64,000 bases of DNA from Cyrtodaria siliqua (GCA_037043455.1 JAWPHD010001328.1:269322-333321), one strand, 5' to 3'. Positions 14,176-25,671 are shown, counted from the first letter of the stretch. The notes: a model not told the origin generated them from the sequence alone. Numbers and translations are program-made.

Positions 14176-14487
14176 GTACAAGTATAAAGCTACATGTAGT
14201 GGTACATTGATATAATGTATGATAATTACAGCTGGTATGTGTAGTACTATGGTTTATAGTCCATTATAGGGAAATCCTTCATGAGATGGTATATGTGTGG
14301 TGGTTTTCATTAACAACCGGATTCGAGTGAGTGGAAAAAAACCCACACTCCTACCATCGAGTCATCCCCATCAACGCAGAAGTTAAACAATCTATTTAGT
14401 ACATTTTAAATCAGTTTCTGTATGATTTTAACTGAAATGTTTTGCTTTATTGAACATTATCGGTACATAGTTATTAATATTTTTCAG

Positions 14488-14635
14488 CCTGCCCAAATGA
14501 GCCGTACAATTACCTGTGTATAATGTTGTGTCTGATTTCTGCCTCTCCAGATGAGCTGTACAATGACCTGTGAATAATGTTGCCTGCCCAGATGGGTGGA
14601 CAATGACCTGTGTATAATGTTGTGTTTTATTTCAG
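14488..14635 (+). repeat. Tandem copies of the exon C acceptor region
   Basis: Three diverged copies, starting near 14488, 14542 and 14583, match the exon C start (CCTGCCCAGATGAGCTGT). They precede the real exon and are joined by TGTATAATGTTGTG linkers. Copy 1 keeps a full TTTTTCAG acceptor; copies 2 and 3 have lost the AG. The exon-like frame hits a TGA in copy 2. Confidence 0.85.
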
Positions 14636-14739
14636 CCTGCCCAGATGAGCTGTTCAATGAACTGTGTAAGAGTACCAGTGCCAAATTTATCAAAACGTTA
14701 AAAGAAATAAACATAGCATTCCTGCCATATGAATCACAG
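14636..14739 (+). CDS. unc-18: munc18 exon C (domain 1 end)
   Basis: Acceptor TTATTTCAG, donor CAG|GTACGT, ending in phase 0. It encodes [12 protein letters not shown] and the highly conserved [13 protein letters not shown] at the domain 1/2 junction. Confidence 0.95.
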
Positions 14740-14814
14740 GTACGTACGCACGTCGATCCATCTGTCCACATTTTTGCGAGACTTCATGTATGTTTGTCTG
14801 TTTTATAAACTACT

Positions 14815-15470
14815 TCGCGGATATTCACGAAACTTCACAGGAATGTTGCTCTTGATGTCTTGTTGATCCTAGCAAAATTTCAGGTTAGCCGGAAATTCAA
14901 GATGAATAGATTTAAAAAAAACAAGTTTGTAGCGACTACTTCTTGAAAACTATAAGAGATATTGATATGGGACGACTTTTTCTAAACTGAACAGCATGGC
15001 ATGATATTGATCCTAGTCGAAAATTATTCTGATTCGACATTAAACATGGCCGTCTTTGTTTAGATAGAGTTTGTATGGTAAAAAATTGTAGCGACCCCCT
15101 CTGAAACTGCTTGGTGGATTTTCATGAAACTTCACAGGAGTGTTGCTCTTGATGTCTAGTTGATCCTAGAAAAATTTCAGGTCGGGCCAAAATTCAAGAT
15201 GGCTGCCACTGCTCTTAAATAGGTTTTTAAAAAACAAGTTTGTAGTGACTACCTCTTGAAAATTATAAGTGATATTGATATGAGACTTTTTCTAAAATGA
15301 TCGGCATGACATGCTGTTGATCCTTGTCGAAAATTATTTTGATTCGACATTAAACATGGCAGCCTCTTAAAACCTGTAGCGACTATTCTGAAACTAATTG
15401 ACAGATTTTAATGAAACTTCTCAGGAATGCTGATCTAGCTATCAAAACCTATCAGTAGAGCTTCAAGGTC
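14815..15470. repeat. Dispersed mollusc-type repeat 2, copy 1
   Basis: Recurrent blocks are GTAGCGACTACTTCT, TTTTCATGAAACTTCACAGG, TTGCTCTTGATGTCTAGTTG, ATCCTAG.AAAATTTCAGGT and AATTCAAGATGGC, ending AGTAGAGCTTCAAGGTC. The family recurs at 24360-25295 and at 32590-33303, where the Polinton splits it. Confidence 0.75.
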
Positions 15471-15527
15471 TTGTTATTGTTATTTCTAGCATCCCATTGG
15501 GAGCTCAACTTCTCGAGTGAGAAAGTG

Positions 15528-15655
15528 TCGATTCTTACGGACGGCGAGAGGTATACAGTACTGGTTCTACCCAGGGAAAATGGTTGGTATGCCTCCACCA
15601 CAAAAAAATCGACCGTCATATATGGCCTAACTTGCGCTAAAAATGACGTAAAATG
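15528..15655 (+). repeat. SINE-like conserved module, copy 2
   Basis: It carries GAGGTATACAGTACTGG, CTACCCAGG, ATGCCTCCACCAC and ACCGTCATATATGGCC in the same order as 4965-5080 and 59640-59775. Confidence 0.7.
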
Positions 15656-15671
15656 CTATTCAAACAAATGG

Positions 15672-15850
15672 TGTATCTGTCTACATATCCATCTATATGT
15701 TTGTTTATCTGTCTGCCTTTCTGTTTATCTGTCTGCCTTTCTGTTTATCTGTCTGCCTTTCTGTTTATCTGTCTGCCATTTTGTTTATCTGTCTGCCTTT
15801 CTGTTTATCTGTCTGCATATCTGTTTATCTACCTGATGGTCTGTTAACAT
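15672..15850. repeat. 20-bp minisatellite
   Basis: About eight copies of TGTTTATCTGTCTGCCTTTC lie just upstream of exon D. The array is pyrimidine-rich on the coding strand. Confidence 0.9.
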
Positions 15851-15913
15851 AATAATGTGTTTATCTGTCTACAGAATGTGTGCATTACATTTCTTCCATT
15901 ATTGCTTTTGCAG

Positions 15914-16062
15914 GTGTATTCCCTTGATTCCCAAGAGACATTCCAGTTTTACTACAACCCAAACAGAGCCTCGGGCAGAACCATAAACCTTGAGAGATGT
16001 GCAGAACAGATCGCGACCTTGTGTGCTTCACTCGGAGAGTACCCGGCTGTAAGATATAGGTG
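15914..16062 (+). CDS. unc-18: munc18 exon D (domain 2)
   Basis: Acceptor TTTTGCAG, donor TG|GTGAGT, leaving two bases. It encodes [16 protein letters not shown] and [20 protein letters not shown], the start of domain 2. Confidence 0.95.
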
Positions 16063-16261
16063 GTGAGTACACTTTATTAGGTAGTGCGGATTTTACAAAT
16101 TATTTGAACTTCTACTTTTCTAAATGACTTATTTCTTTAAAAGTTAATCTTACTAACCTGTTGAGTTAACTTTGCAGGCAGAATGTCAGAATACTGAATG
16201 GGTAGCTTGAGCTGGCATCAGTGGTTTAGCACTCTGGCAAAGTGTGTTGTACAATATCACG

Positions 16262-16345
16262 TGGAGTGCGTGGTCCAGTGGTAGAGCGTCAAACTCCAGA
16301 TTGAGAGGTCATGGGTTCAATCCTCGCCATGACCGTGTTATTTAT
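16262..16345 (+). repeat. tRNA-derived SINE
   Basis: An A box (TGGTCCAGTGGTAGAGCG) and a B box (GGGTTCAATCC) lie 32 bp apart. A tail follows with TTGAGCGAGATAATTAATCC and ACTGGTTCTACCCAG, the latter shared with the SINE-like module elsewhere in the window. The stems do not close as a tRNA. Confidence 0.7.
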
Positions 16346-16753
16346 TCTTGAGCGAGATAATTAATCCACATTGCTAAGTACTGGTTCTACCCAGAAAGCC
16401 ATTAAGAGTGATTTAATTAATATAGTTGAAAAAATTTATTTCACAATTAATGGAAAAGAAATATGTTGAAACTAATATCACATGATGTGCCTGCTATCCG
16501 TCACTTTCTGCAAAGCTGATGACTTACGTATGGGAAGAGGGAAAATCTATTTATGACTACAGTTAACCTATCTTGTTTATTAATTGTCAGTCTTAATAAG
16601 ATAGTAATATTGCCAAAATTCGAAAATGTACCTGCAGTCAGTATTTTGTCATATTTAAAATAGTGAGAACTGAGAAACAAAAGTGATATAGCTATACAAA
16701 GGTAGAAAAACAAACTCAGCATTTTCAAATCAGATGTGTTAACGAAGTTGGAA

Positions 16754-16968
16754 TTAACCCTTAATCCGCTGAGCATGACTATAATAGCCTTTGCGTCCAT
16801 TGTAAACCCAGATCAGCCTGCGAGTAGCTCGGAGGCTGTTCAGGGTTTACAATGTCTGCTGCTGATCAGTCATTTCCCCCAAAAAAACACTTTGTCACAT
16901 AAATGGTATGGTCTTAATTCAAAGAAAGAGTAGTCCATTATATAAATGTAGGGGGTTAAGGGTTAATT
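16754..16968. mobile_element. MITE family B, full copy
   Basis: The ends are inverted (TTAACCCTTAA at the left and TTAAGGGTTAA at the right). The inside has CATTGTAAACCCAGATCAGC and its partial complement, so the whole element folds back. Further copies are at 55547-55737 and, truncated, at 28650-28735. Confidence 0.75.
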
Positions 16969-16982
16969 ATTCTCTATTTCAG

Positions 16983-17067
16983 TGAGTTTGACCGCAATGC
17001 AGAGTTTTCCCAGTTGGTACAACAGAAGTTAGATGCCTACAGGGCCGATGACCACACCATGGGCGAG
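16983..17067 (+). CDS. unc-18: munc18 exon E (domain 2)
   Basis: Acceptor CTATTTCAG, donor GAG|GTTTGT. It encodes [20 protein letters not shown] and DDHTMGE and ends in phase 0. Confidence 0.95.
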
Positions 17068-17294
17068 GTTTGTTATATCATTGTTTTGCCAATTAAGAAT
17101 GGCTATTGCATTTAGCAATATGCCTCTATTTATTTTTGCAGATTTAATTTAATTGGTTACGCTCAGATTGTGAAACCTTTTCTAATCTTAACTCCTGAAT
17201 ACAGTTCAAGCAGAACTTTGATGTCTTTATGGTTTGCATTAGCGTTTTCAATCATTGTTATTTATACAAAAAAGCATTACTTTTGTGTTCTGTT

Positions 17295-17460
17295 ATTTAT
17301 GCATTTCCATGCCCCACAAAAATAAAAGTTGTTATTTAGGCGCTTTCAGGGCTCACAAAATAAATTTCTGTTATTTTTGTCTTCCAGGGCCCACAAAATA
17401 AATTCTGTATTTATGTGTTACGAGGTCCCAAAATAAATTGTGTTATTTATGCATTTCAAG
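17295..17460 (+). repeat. Tandem copies of the exon F acceptor region
   Basis: Four diverged copies of about 35-50 bp contain (G)CCCACAAAATAAA and lead into the real exon start GGCCCACAAAAGG. Two copies keep acceptor-like ends (TTTCAG at 17344-17349 and CTTCCAG at 17381-17387). The real exon F acceptor is the last member of the array. Confidence 0.8.
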
Positions 17461-17591
17461 GGCCCACAAAAGGACCGTTCCCAGTTACTGATCATAGACA
17501 GGGGGTTTGACCCGATATCTCCACTGCTGCATGAACTCACGCTACAGGCCATGGCCTACGACCTCCTGCCCATAGAAAATGATGTGTACAA
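17461..17591 (+). CDS. unc-18: munc18 exon F (domain 2/3a)
   Basis: Acceptor CATTTCAAG, donor AA|GTAAGA. It encodes [20 protein letters not shown] and [13 protein letters not shown], the most conserved stretch of the family. Confidence 0.95.
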
Positions 17592-17790
17592 GTAAGATGT
17601 CACCATTTGTCAAAAATATAAAATAAGTTTCATTATTCTTATGTGGTAGGTTCGAGAATCATAGGATATGTTACTAAAAAAAATCTGTGTTGTTGATTAA
17701 AAAAAAATTGTTACTAAAAATAGAACATTCATATCTAAAAATAGACATTTCGTTACTAAAAATAGATGATTTGTTATTATTATCTGGTAG

Positions 17791-17811
17791 GTATGAGAAA
17801 ACATCCGATAC
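17791..17811 (+). other. Microexon-like copy of the exon G start
   Basis: Twenty-one bases resembling the first bases of exon G (GTATGAGAACACATCC) sit between a GGTAG acceptor-like end and a GTAAGT donor. The upstream 20 bases are T-rich. The length is a multiple of three and the phase fits exons F and G, so inclusion would add seven residues without a frameshift. It may equally be a decayed duplication. Confidence 0.4.
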
Positions 17812-18289
17812 GTAAGTTGTTGCACGTTTATCATGTTGTACACTATACTTGTACTATAACGGTGACAGGAAACCTAATTTATAACATTTCTTTACAGAAA
17901 TATCTGAGGAACAATTTTTTTTTATTATTTCTGAATAGACGGATGTTTGTGACCATATTTTACCCTTTCTTCCTCCATTTCGGTACAAACAAATTGCTGC
18001 TAAAAGCAACGTGTGCATTTTAAACAGTGTCAGACAATGTGAACAATTGGCATGAAAAATTGAATAAAGTCCCAATGCAGCCACATGTCATGTCTGACTG
18101 CGTGATTTGTGTCGGTAATACCGGTGTATTCTGTATTTCCTGTGGTGTAAATGAAACGTGGGCTGATCGTACATGCTGAACGATAGGTTCTGTCCATGAA
18201 TTCCAAAATCTTTGATTTTTCAAAAATGTGTTTAGTTAGTCATAATATCCTGCAAAATCACTTTGGGAAATCTATATAAAATCACCCAC

Positions 18290-20025
18290 TCTGGAAATGT
18301 ATGACATCACCTGGAAAACATATATGACATCACCTGGAAAATATATCTGGAAAATATATATGACATCACCTGGAAAATATATATGACATCACCTGGAAAA
18401 TATATATGACATCAACTGGAAAACATATGACATCGCCTGGAAAACATATATGACATAACCTGGAAAATATATATGACATCAGGCCGACCACAAAAAATGG
18501 TTGGTTTGCTGTTTCCCTACCTACCCACTAAAAAAGGCCCTACCCAAAACTTTTTAAAGCAATTGTTTAACAAAAATGTTTTTTTTACTGTTTTTAGTAT
18601 ATTTTTCTTTAATTTCTGAGTTTTTTACTGTCTTGGCAAAAAAAAATCACCTACCTACCTACCCACTTATAAAATCCTGGGTCGGGAACAGCAAACAAAT
18701 ATATTTTTAAGGATGGCCTCAACCGGAAACATTAGACATCACCTGGAAAACATATATAACATCACTTCGGCATATTGTATATGACATCACCTGGAAAACA
18801 TATATGACATCACTTAGAATATTATATATGACATCACTTCGGAATATTATACATGACATCCCTTCGGAATATTACATATGACATCACCTGAAAAACAATT
18901 ATATGACATCACTTCAGAATATTATATATGACATCACTTCGAAATATTATACATGACATCCCTTCGGAATATTACATATGACATCACCTGGAAAACATAA
19001 TTATATGACATCACTTCGAAATATTAAATATGACGTCACTTCAGAATATTATATATGACATCACTTCAGAATATTATATATGACATCACTTCAAAATATT
19101 ATATATGACATCACTTCGGAATATTACATATGACATCACTTCGGAATATTATATATGACATCACTTCAAAATATTATATATGACATCACTTCGGAATATT
19201 ACATATGACATCACTTCGGAATATTATATATGACATCACTTCAAAATATTATATATGACATCACTTCGGAATATTACATATGACATCACTTCAGAATATT
19301 ACATATGACATCACTTCAGAATATTATATATGACATCACTTCGGAAATATTATATATGACATCACTTCGGAATATTCTATATGACATCACTTCTGAATAT
19401 AGTGTATGACATCACTTCGGAAATATTAATGTATGACATCATTTCGGAATATTATATATGACATCACTTCAGAATATTATATATGACATCACTTCAGAAT
19501 ATTATATATGACATCACTCAAAGACATCACTTCGGAATATTATATATGACATCACTTCGGAATATTATATATGACATCACTTCGAAATATTATATATGAC
19601 ATCACTTCGTAATATTATATATGACATCACTTCAGAATATTATATATGACATCACTTCAGAATATTATATATGACATCACTTCAAAATATTATATATGAC
19701 ATCACTTCGGAATATTACATATGACATCACTTCGGAATATTATATATGACATCACTTCAAAATATTATATATGACATCACTTCGGAATATTACATATGAC
19801 ATCACTTCAGAATATTACATATGACATCACTTCAGAATATTATATATGACATCACTTCGGAAATATTATATATGACATCACTTCGGAATATTCTATATGA
19901 CATCACTTCTGAATATAATGTATGACATCACTTCGGAAATATTAATGTATGACATCATTTCGGAATATTATATATGACATCACTTCGGAATATTATATAT
20001 GACATCACTTCGGAATATTATATAT
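18290..20025. repeat. 25-bp minisatellite
   Basis: The main unit is ATGACATCACTTCGGAATATTATAT. The left end and 18720-18900 use a variant with CACCTGGAAAACATAT in place of CACTTCGGAATATT. A longer block of variants is itself duplicated (about 19080-19440 and 19640-19980). A MITE interrupts the array at 18481-18719. Confidence 0.95.
18481..18719. mobile_element. MITE family A, short copy inside the 25-bp array
   Basis: Inverted ends of about 36 bp (AGGCCGACCACAAAAAATGG... and ...TTTTTAAGGATGGCCT) bound a 239-bp insert. The inside has CCTACCTACCCACT at the left and ACCTACCTACCCACTTA at the right. It matches the ends of 8716-9157. Confidence 0.75.
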
Positions 20026-20221
20026 TTCACAGTAACGATCATTCTGTTCTACATTTTTCAGGTATTTTTGAACGAAATAAATGTGTGTTAACACTTAACT
20101 CCCAAAATGTTTATGTCTGTCTGTAATGAAAGACTTAACCATAACTTTGCCTTACCTGCATGTGCATTTCCCGCTCCCTAATTGTAATACTGCATTACCA
20201 ATGTGCTGCTTCATGAGATTC

Positions 20222-21470
20222 CCTGGCAATGATTGTAACAGTGTCCTGCCTTGTAATTATATAGCAGTGCCTGACAATGATTGTAACAGTGTCCTGCCTT
20301 GTAATTATATAGCAGTGCCTGACAATGATTGTAACAGCGTCCTGCCTTGTAATTATATAGCAGTGCCTGACAATGATTGTAACAGCGTCCTGCCTTGTAA
20401 TTATATAGCAGTGCCTGGCAATGATTGTAACAGCGTCCTGCCTTGTAATTATATAGCAGTGCCTGACAATGATAGTAACAGCGTCCTGCCTGGTAATTAT
20501 ATAGCAGTGCCTGACAATGATTGTAACAGCATCCTGCCTTGTAATTATATAGCAGTGCCTGACAATGATTGTAACAGCGTCCTGCCTTGTAATTATATAG
20601 CAGTGCCTGACAATGATTGTAACAGCGTCCTGCCTTGTAATTATATAGCAGTGCCTGACAATGATTGTAACAGTGTCCTGCCATGTAATTATATAGCAGT
20701 GCCTGGCAATGATTGTAACAGCGTCCTGCCTTGTAATTATATAGCAGTGCCTGGCAATGATTGTAACAGTGTCCTGCCATGTAATTATATAGCAGTGCCT
20801 GGCAATGATTGTAACAGCGTCCTGCCTTGTAATTATATAGCAGTGCCTGACAATGATTGTAACAGTGTCCTGCCATGTAATTATATAGCAGTGCCTGACA
20901 ATGATTGTAACAGCATCCTGCCTTGTAATTATATAGCAGTGCCTGGCAATGATTGTAACAGCATCCTGCCTTGTAATTATATAGCAGTGCCTGACAATGA
21001 TTGTAACAGCGTCCTGCCTTGTAATTATATAGCAGTGCCTGGCAATGATTGTAACAGCATCCTGCCTTGTAATTATATAGCAGTGCCTGGCAATGATTGT
21101 AACAGCGTCCTGCCTTGTAATTATATAGCAGTGCCTGACATTGATTGTAACAGCGTCCTGCCTTGTAATTATATAGCAGTGCCTGGCAATGATTGTAACA
21201 GCGTCCTGCCTTGTAATTATATAGCAGTGCCTGACAATGATTGTAACAGCGTCCTGCCTTGTAATTATATAGCAGTGCCTGGCAATGATTGTAACAGCGT
21301 CCTGCCTTGTAATTATATAGCAGTGCCTGACAATGATTGTAACAGCGTCCTGCCTTGTAATTATATAGCAGTGCCTGGCAATGATTGTAACAGTGTCCTG
21401 CCTTGTAATTATATAGCAGTGCCTGACAATGATTGTAACAGCATCCTGCCTTGTAATTATATAGCAGTGT
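20222..21470. repeat. 48-bp minisatellite, about 26 copies
   Basis: The unit contains GATTGTAACAGCGTCCTGCC and AATTATATAGCAGTGCCTG. Copies differ mostly at a few fixed positions (GAC/GGC, GCGT/GTGT/GCAT). The period is a multiple of three, so both strands stay open. Splicing signals around it and its intronic position argue against a gene. Confidence 0.95.
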
Positions 21471-23204
21471 TAGTTTGATGGTGCTTCAACTTTAAATCAA
21501 AACAAACTTTGTCAACATACAATGTAAAAATAAGTGTAATCAACCGAATCATTCGCTTAAGAGAAAATTGTTCTCTCGAAAAAAACATGTTTGTGCTTTT
21601 CCCAAATATATTGTAGCTATTGTTTGTGAAAAAAGACAAAACATTTGAATATCTTTTCATAAAACAAAATCAGCATTGAAAATAATTTCCACATTTAACA
21701 GCAAACAACTTGTCAGATAGTTGCTTAATGATTGATTGGTCGATTGATGGATGTAGGGATCAACCTTGGTTGAAAGAAAAAATTGAATCTCAAATTTGTC
21801 CATTGATGTACACTTGTCAAAATGCCATAATAGAGAGCACACACATGTTGTGCAATAGTATGCAATAAAATCATAAAATTATTTATTATTTCACCACCTT
21901 TTTATAAATAATCCTGTTTATTTGTTCTTGCTAACTTTCTAACAGGTATTGGGTATTAATGATTCCTTTGTTACTCCATTATTTATTTGATCCCACCTTT
22001 ACTATGGTCTCACTAAGGGCTGTTCCAGAAATAAAGACTTGGGTATATGGATTAGTGGCACTTTATTTCACCCCTAACCTCATTTAAGTTTTAAAACTAA
22101 TTTCAGACAGCAGCCAACACATTTTTGTTGTCGGTGTAGCATTGCAAGACTTAGGAATAGCTGTGTTCGCAATCTTGCTTCGTCATCACAAAAACATGTC
22201 ATTCCCTGTTAACATTTACCTTTATATTGTCATCAAACTTTCATTATATACAGGTCATGACAATAGTCACATGACTAAACCAATATATAATGGTCAAGGT
22301 CATATGCTCAGTTCAAAAATCAACACATTTTCAGTGGAAACCCACATAACAATAATTAATGCCAGTAAACTGGATTTAAAAATAATTTCTCAGCATACAA
22401 CAATGATAGTGATTAGCATACATGTGCGTTGGGAAGTCAGGACCCGACACTAAGAAAATAACAATTACTTCTCTTGAATCTGAGGAGTTACTGATACTGG
22501 ATCTGTACTTACGTGATTGACATCACACGTAGTTGATCCTAAATGACATTCATGTAAATCCAGGTTCAATAAAAAGTTGTACTATTAGCTCCCTTGCTTG
22601 ACGTTCAGCATATAAAGGGTAGCTCTAGGACTGGTTGGTCTGGTGTCGGTAATGTAACTAAGGCAAGTAATTCCAGTGACAGCACTACAAAGTTGAGCAT
22701 TGAGCTCAGCGCTGCAAGTAAACATCGCAGTGATATCACTGAAAGATTGTTAAAAGTAACGTTAAAAGCTGTATATATTCATTTTATTGAAGCTATCTTT
22801 GCTTACATAGACTTATATAGGACAGTCTTGTTGGATGCCAACATTGCCAATTATGTGTACATTACTAATTTTTTTTAAACGGCAAACAATTATAAAATAC
22901 TGCTTGTCCACAGCAACCAGACTTGTTTGAGACTTTCTATGTATGGTGCTTTCCGCTATTGTGTTATGTGATTTTCATGAACTTGACATGTCTGAGTAAA
23001 GTTCTGAAGTCCCAATATGTGGTTACAGTGCGCACTTACGGTCTTTGAATTTAGTTGATTTATTTGCGTCCAATAAAACCCTCATACATGTTGATTAAAT
23101 AAAAACACTGTCACTCATAGAAAATAACAGTGGTTGTCTTCAAACCCGCTGATGTTCGTTGTTTCTTCTGAAATGCCTTAAACTGTTTCTACCTCATTAT
23201 TCAG
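21471..23204. other. Intron sequence, nothing certain
   Basis: Positions 22010-22060 share AGGGCTGTTCCAGA.AT with 29460-29480, suggesting another dispersed repeat. No exon was recognised. Confidence 0.4.
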
Positions 23205-23312
23205 GTATGAGAACACATCCGGCAATGGCGTGATAGAGAAAGAAGTGTTGTTGGATGAGAACGACGAACTCTGGCACGAGTTGCGACATCAACACATTGC
23301 TATTGTCTCCAC
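23205..23312 (+). CDS. unc-18: munc18 exon G (domain 3a)
   Basis: Acceptor TTATTCAG, donor AC|GTAAGT. It encodes [20 protein letters not shown], then [15 protein letters not shown]. Confidence 0.95.
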
Positions 23313-23364
23313 GTAAGTTTACACAAACTATATTATTTTCAAATTTTTTAAATAAAGTGCTCAC

Positions 23365-23400
23365 CTGTTCTACTTTACACAGTTTGTCCTTGTGCTTATC
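23365..23400 (-). other. Antisense copy of the exon H 3' end
   Basis: The minus strand reads GGACAAACTGTGTAAAGTAG followed by AACAGGTGAG. This equals the last 26 or so bases of exon H plus a good donor site. It lies in the intron before exon H and on the opposite strand, so the pre-mRNA could pair with itself here. Confidence 0.8.
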
Positions 23401-23812
23401 AGGTTTTGGGAGTGCTAAATGTTCTTTTAATTGAAACCTGAAGCAATATATCTTAGTTTGACATTTAGAACTAATAAGGTCAACACACATAAACATTATA
23501 TTAAGGACTCTGAATATAACTTGCAACATAACACAATGTACAGTTTAAATTCAGTACCATCTATGGATAATTGGACATTTTATTTGATAACATTTATAAT
23601 ATTAACATTAAAAGTGTCTATGTACTATGAAAAATAGCAGAAAAAACTTGTTTGATCATCGTTTATAGCCAAATGTAGACAGGAAACATATGATATATAT
23701 ATATATATATATAAATATACAATATCAACTAATTACACAGCTACCGTAAACTGCTATAATATATAAGAAATACCCCCGTCTTTAATAACCCCTCATTGAC
23801 TTGCTATTTTAG

Positions 23813-24020
23813 ACAAGTTACAAAACAACTGAAGCAGTTTGCAGACGCCAAGCGTATGACGACGGGCAGCAAGGCAAACCTCCGTGACCTATCTCAGATG
23901 GTGAGACAGATGCCGCAGTACCAGAAAGAGCTTGGCAAGTACGCCACACAGCTACACCTGGCGGAGGACTGTATGAAGGTGTTCCAGAGACACGTGGACA
24001 AACTGTGTAAAGTAGAACAG
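23813..24020 (+). CDS. unc-18: munc18 exon H (domain 3a)
   Basis: Acceptor CTATTTTAG, donor CAG|GTTAGT. It encodes [39 protein letters not shown] and LHLAEDCMK. In Munc18-1 this region forms the domain 3a helical hairpin that contacts syntaxin and synaptobrevin. Confidence 0.95.
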
Positions 24021-24024
24021 GTTA

Positions 24025-24105
24025 GTGACTCCACGTGGCGGAGGACTGTATGAAGGTGTTCCAGAAACACGTGGACAAACTGTGTAAAGTAAAACAGCTA
24101 TAGAT
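24025..24105 (+). repeat. Direct duplicate of the exon H tail
   Basis: The stretch GGCGGAGGACTGTATGAAGG to AAAGTAAAACAG repeats the last ~70 bases of exon H with about two substitutions and starts a few bases after the donor. It lacks a good GT donor (CAGCTATAG follows). Confidence 0.85.
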
Positions 24106-24359
24106 TGTCACAAGTTTCCTCCAGTTTCTCATTATGGTTTCCATAATATAATGAATTTTGTGCTTGGCGTAATATAATGTCAAAAGAAAGGAAGATAGTT
24201 CCCAGAGATTCATCGACATCACCAGTTTCAATTTGCCCCCAAATTATCATTTTAAAATGATTTTAAAGAAAAAAAGTGACATTAACTCCTTCTAGATCGC
24301 ATCCAGTCCCTGATGACACTTGTATTAAAGGGACACATGGCAATCTTGATTTTTAGCTT

Positions 24360-25295
24360 GACTGATCAGAGATCAGCAGAGCTTATGCCGTGGTGCGGGC
24401 GTCCGTCGTCCGTCTGTCCGTAAACTTTTATTTGTAGCGACTACTCCTCTGAAACTACTGGATGGATATTCATGAAACTTTACAGAAATGTTGCCCATGA
24501 AGTCTAGTTGATCCTAGCAAAAATTCATGTTGATGTGAAATCCAAGATGGCCGCCAAAGCTAAAAATAGATTTTTAAAATACAAGTGTAGCGACTACTTC
24601 TTGAAAACTATAAGTGATATTGATATGGGACTTTTTCTAAATTGATCAGCATGACATGATGTTGGTCCTTGTCAAAAATCGTTTTGATTCGACGTTAAAC
24701 ATGGCTGCCAGCGGCCATCTTTGTTTACATAGAGTTATATAGTAAAAACTTGCTACGTAGCGTCTACTCGTCTGAAAATACTTGATGGATTTTCATGAAA
24801 CTTTACAGGAATGTTGCTCTTGATGTCTAATTGATCCTAGCAAAATTTCAGGTCGGCCAGAAATTCAAGATGGCTGCCACGGCTAAAAATAAATTTTCAA
24901 AATACAAGTGTAGCGACTACTTCTTGAAAACTATAAGTGATATTGATATGGGACTTTTTCTAAAATGATCAGCATGACATGATGTTGGTCCTTGTCAAAA
25001 ATCGTTTTGATTAGATGTTAAACATGGCTGTCAGCAGCCATCTTTGTTTACATAGAGTTATATAATGAAAACTTGTAGCGACTACTTCTCTGAAACTACT
25101 TGACGGATTTTCATGAAACTTCACAGGAATGTTGCTCTTGATGTCTAATTGATCCTAGCAAAATTTCAGGTCGGCCGGAAATTCAAGATGGCCGCCAAGG
25201 CTAAAAATAAATTTTCAAAAAACAAGTTTGTAGCGACTACTTCCTGAAATCAAAATCAATCAGTAGAGCTTCAAGGTCATTGACCTCTTGTTTAA
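24360..25295. repeat. Dispersed mollusc-type repeat 2, long copy
   Basis: It begins AGCAGAGCTTATGCCGTGG with GTCCGTC runs and ends CAGTAGAGCTTCAAGGTCATT. Inside are three sub-repeats of about 300 bp with GTAGCGACTACTTCTTGAAA and AATTCAAGATGGC. Confidence 0.8.
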
Positions 25296-25671
25296 AAACT
25301 AGCAGTGTCCCGTTAGTTTTTCTACAAAAATTGCATGTGTTCAATCATTAATGTTAATTATAAGAATTGTACTAAGCCATTTGTTTTTACATATTATTAA
25401 TTTTTGATATATATTGCACCAATAATACATTAAAACTTGTAGTATAATAAGACGAAATAGAGAATACTTAAAATTTGATTTATTTAAATGAGACCAGGGT
25501 AAAAGTAAAAATGATACTGAATATATAAACCAAGACACCCATTTCAAATACTTCAAGATTGCCGTGTGTCCCTTTAAGCTGTGTTTCTGAATGTTTAGGA
25601 GAAAAAAATGTTAGAACTAAAAATGCAGACAAGCAGATATCATTACTTCCATGGCTGCCCCTATATTACAG

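Noticed and set aside
16262..16345. Functional tRNA gene
   Set aside because: A and B boxes are present, but acceptor and anticodon stems do not pair; it is followed by a SINE tail.
20126..21478. 450-codon frame with a 16-residue repeat (NDCNSVLPCNY)
   Set aside because: It is a 48-bp minisatellite in a munc18 intron; the other strand is equally open, as expected for a period divisible by three.
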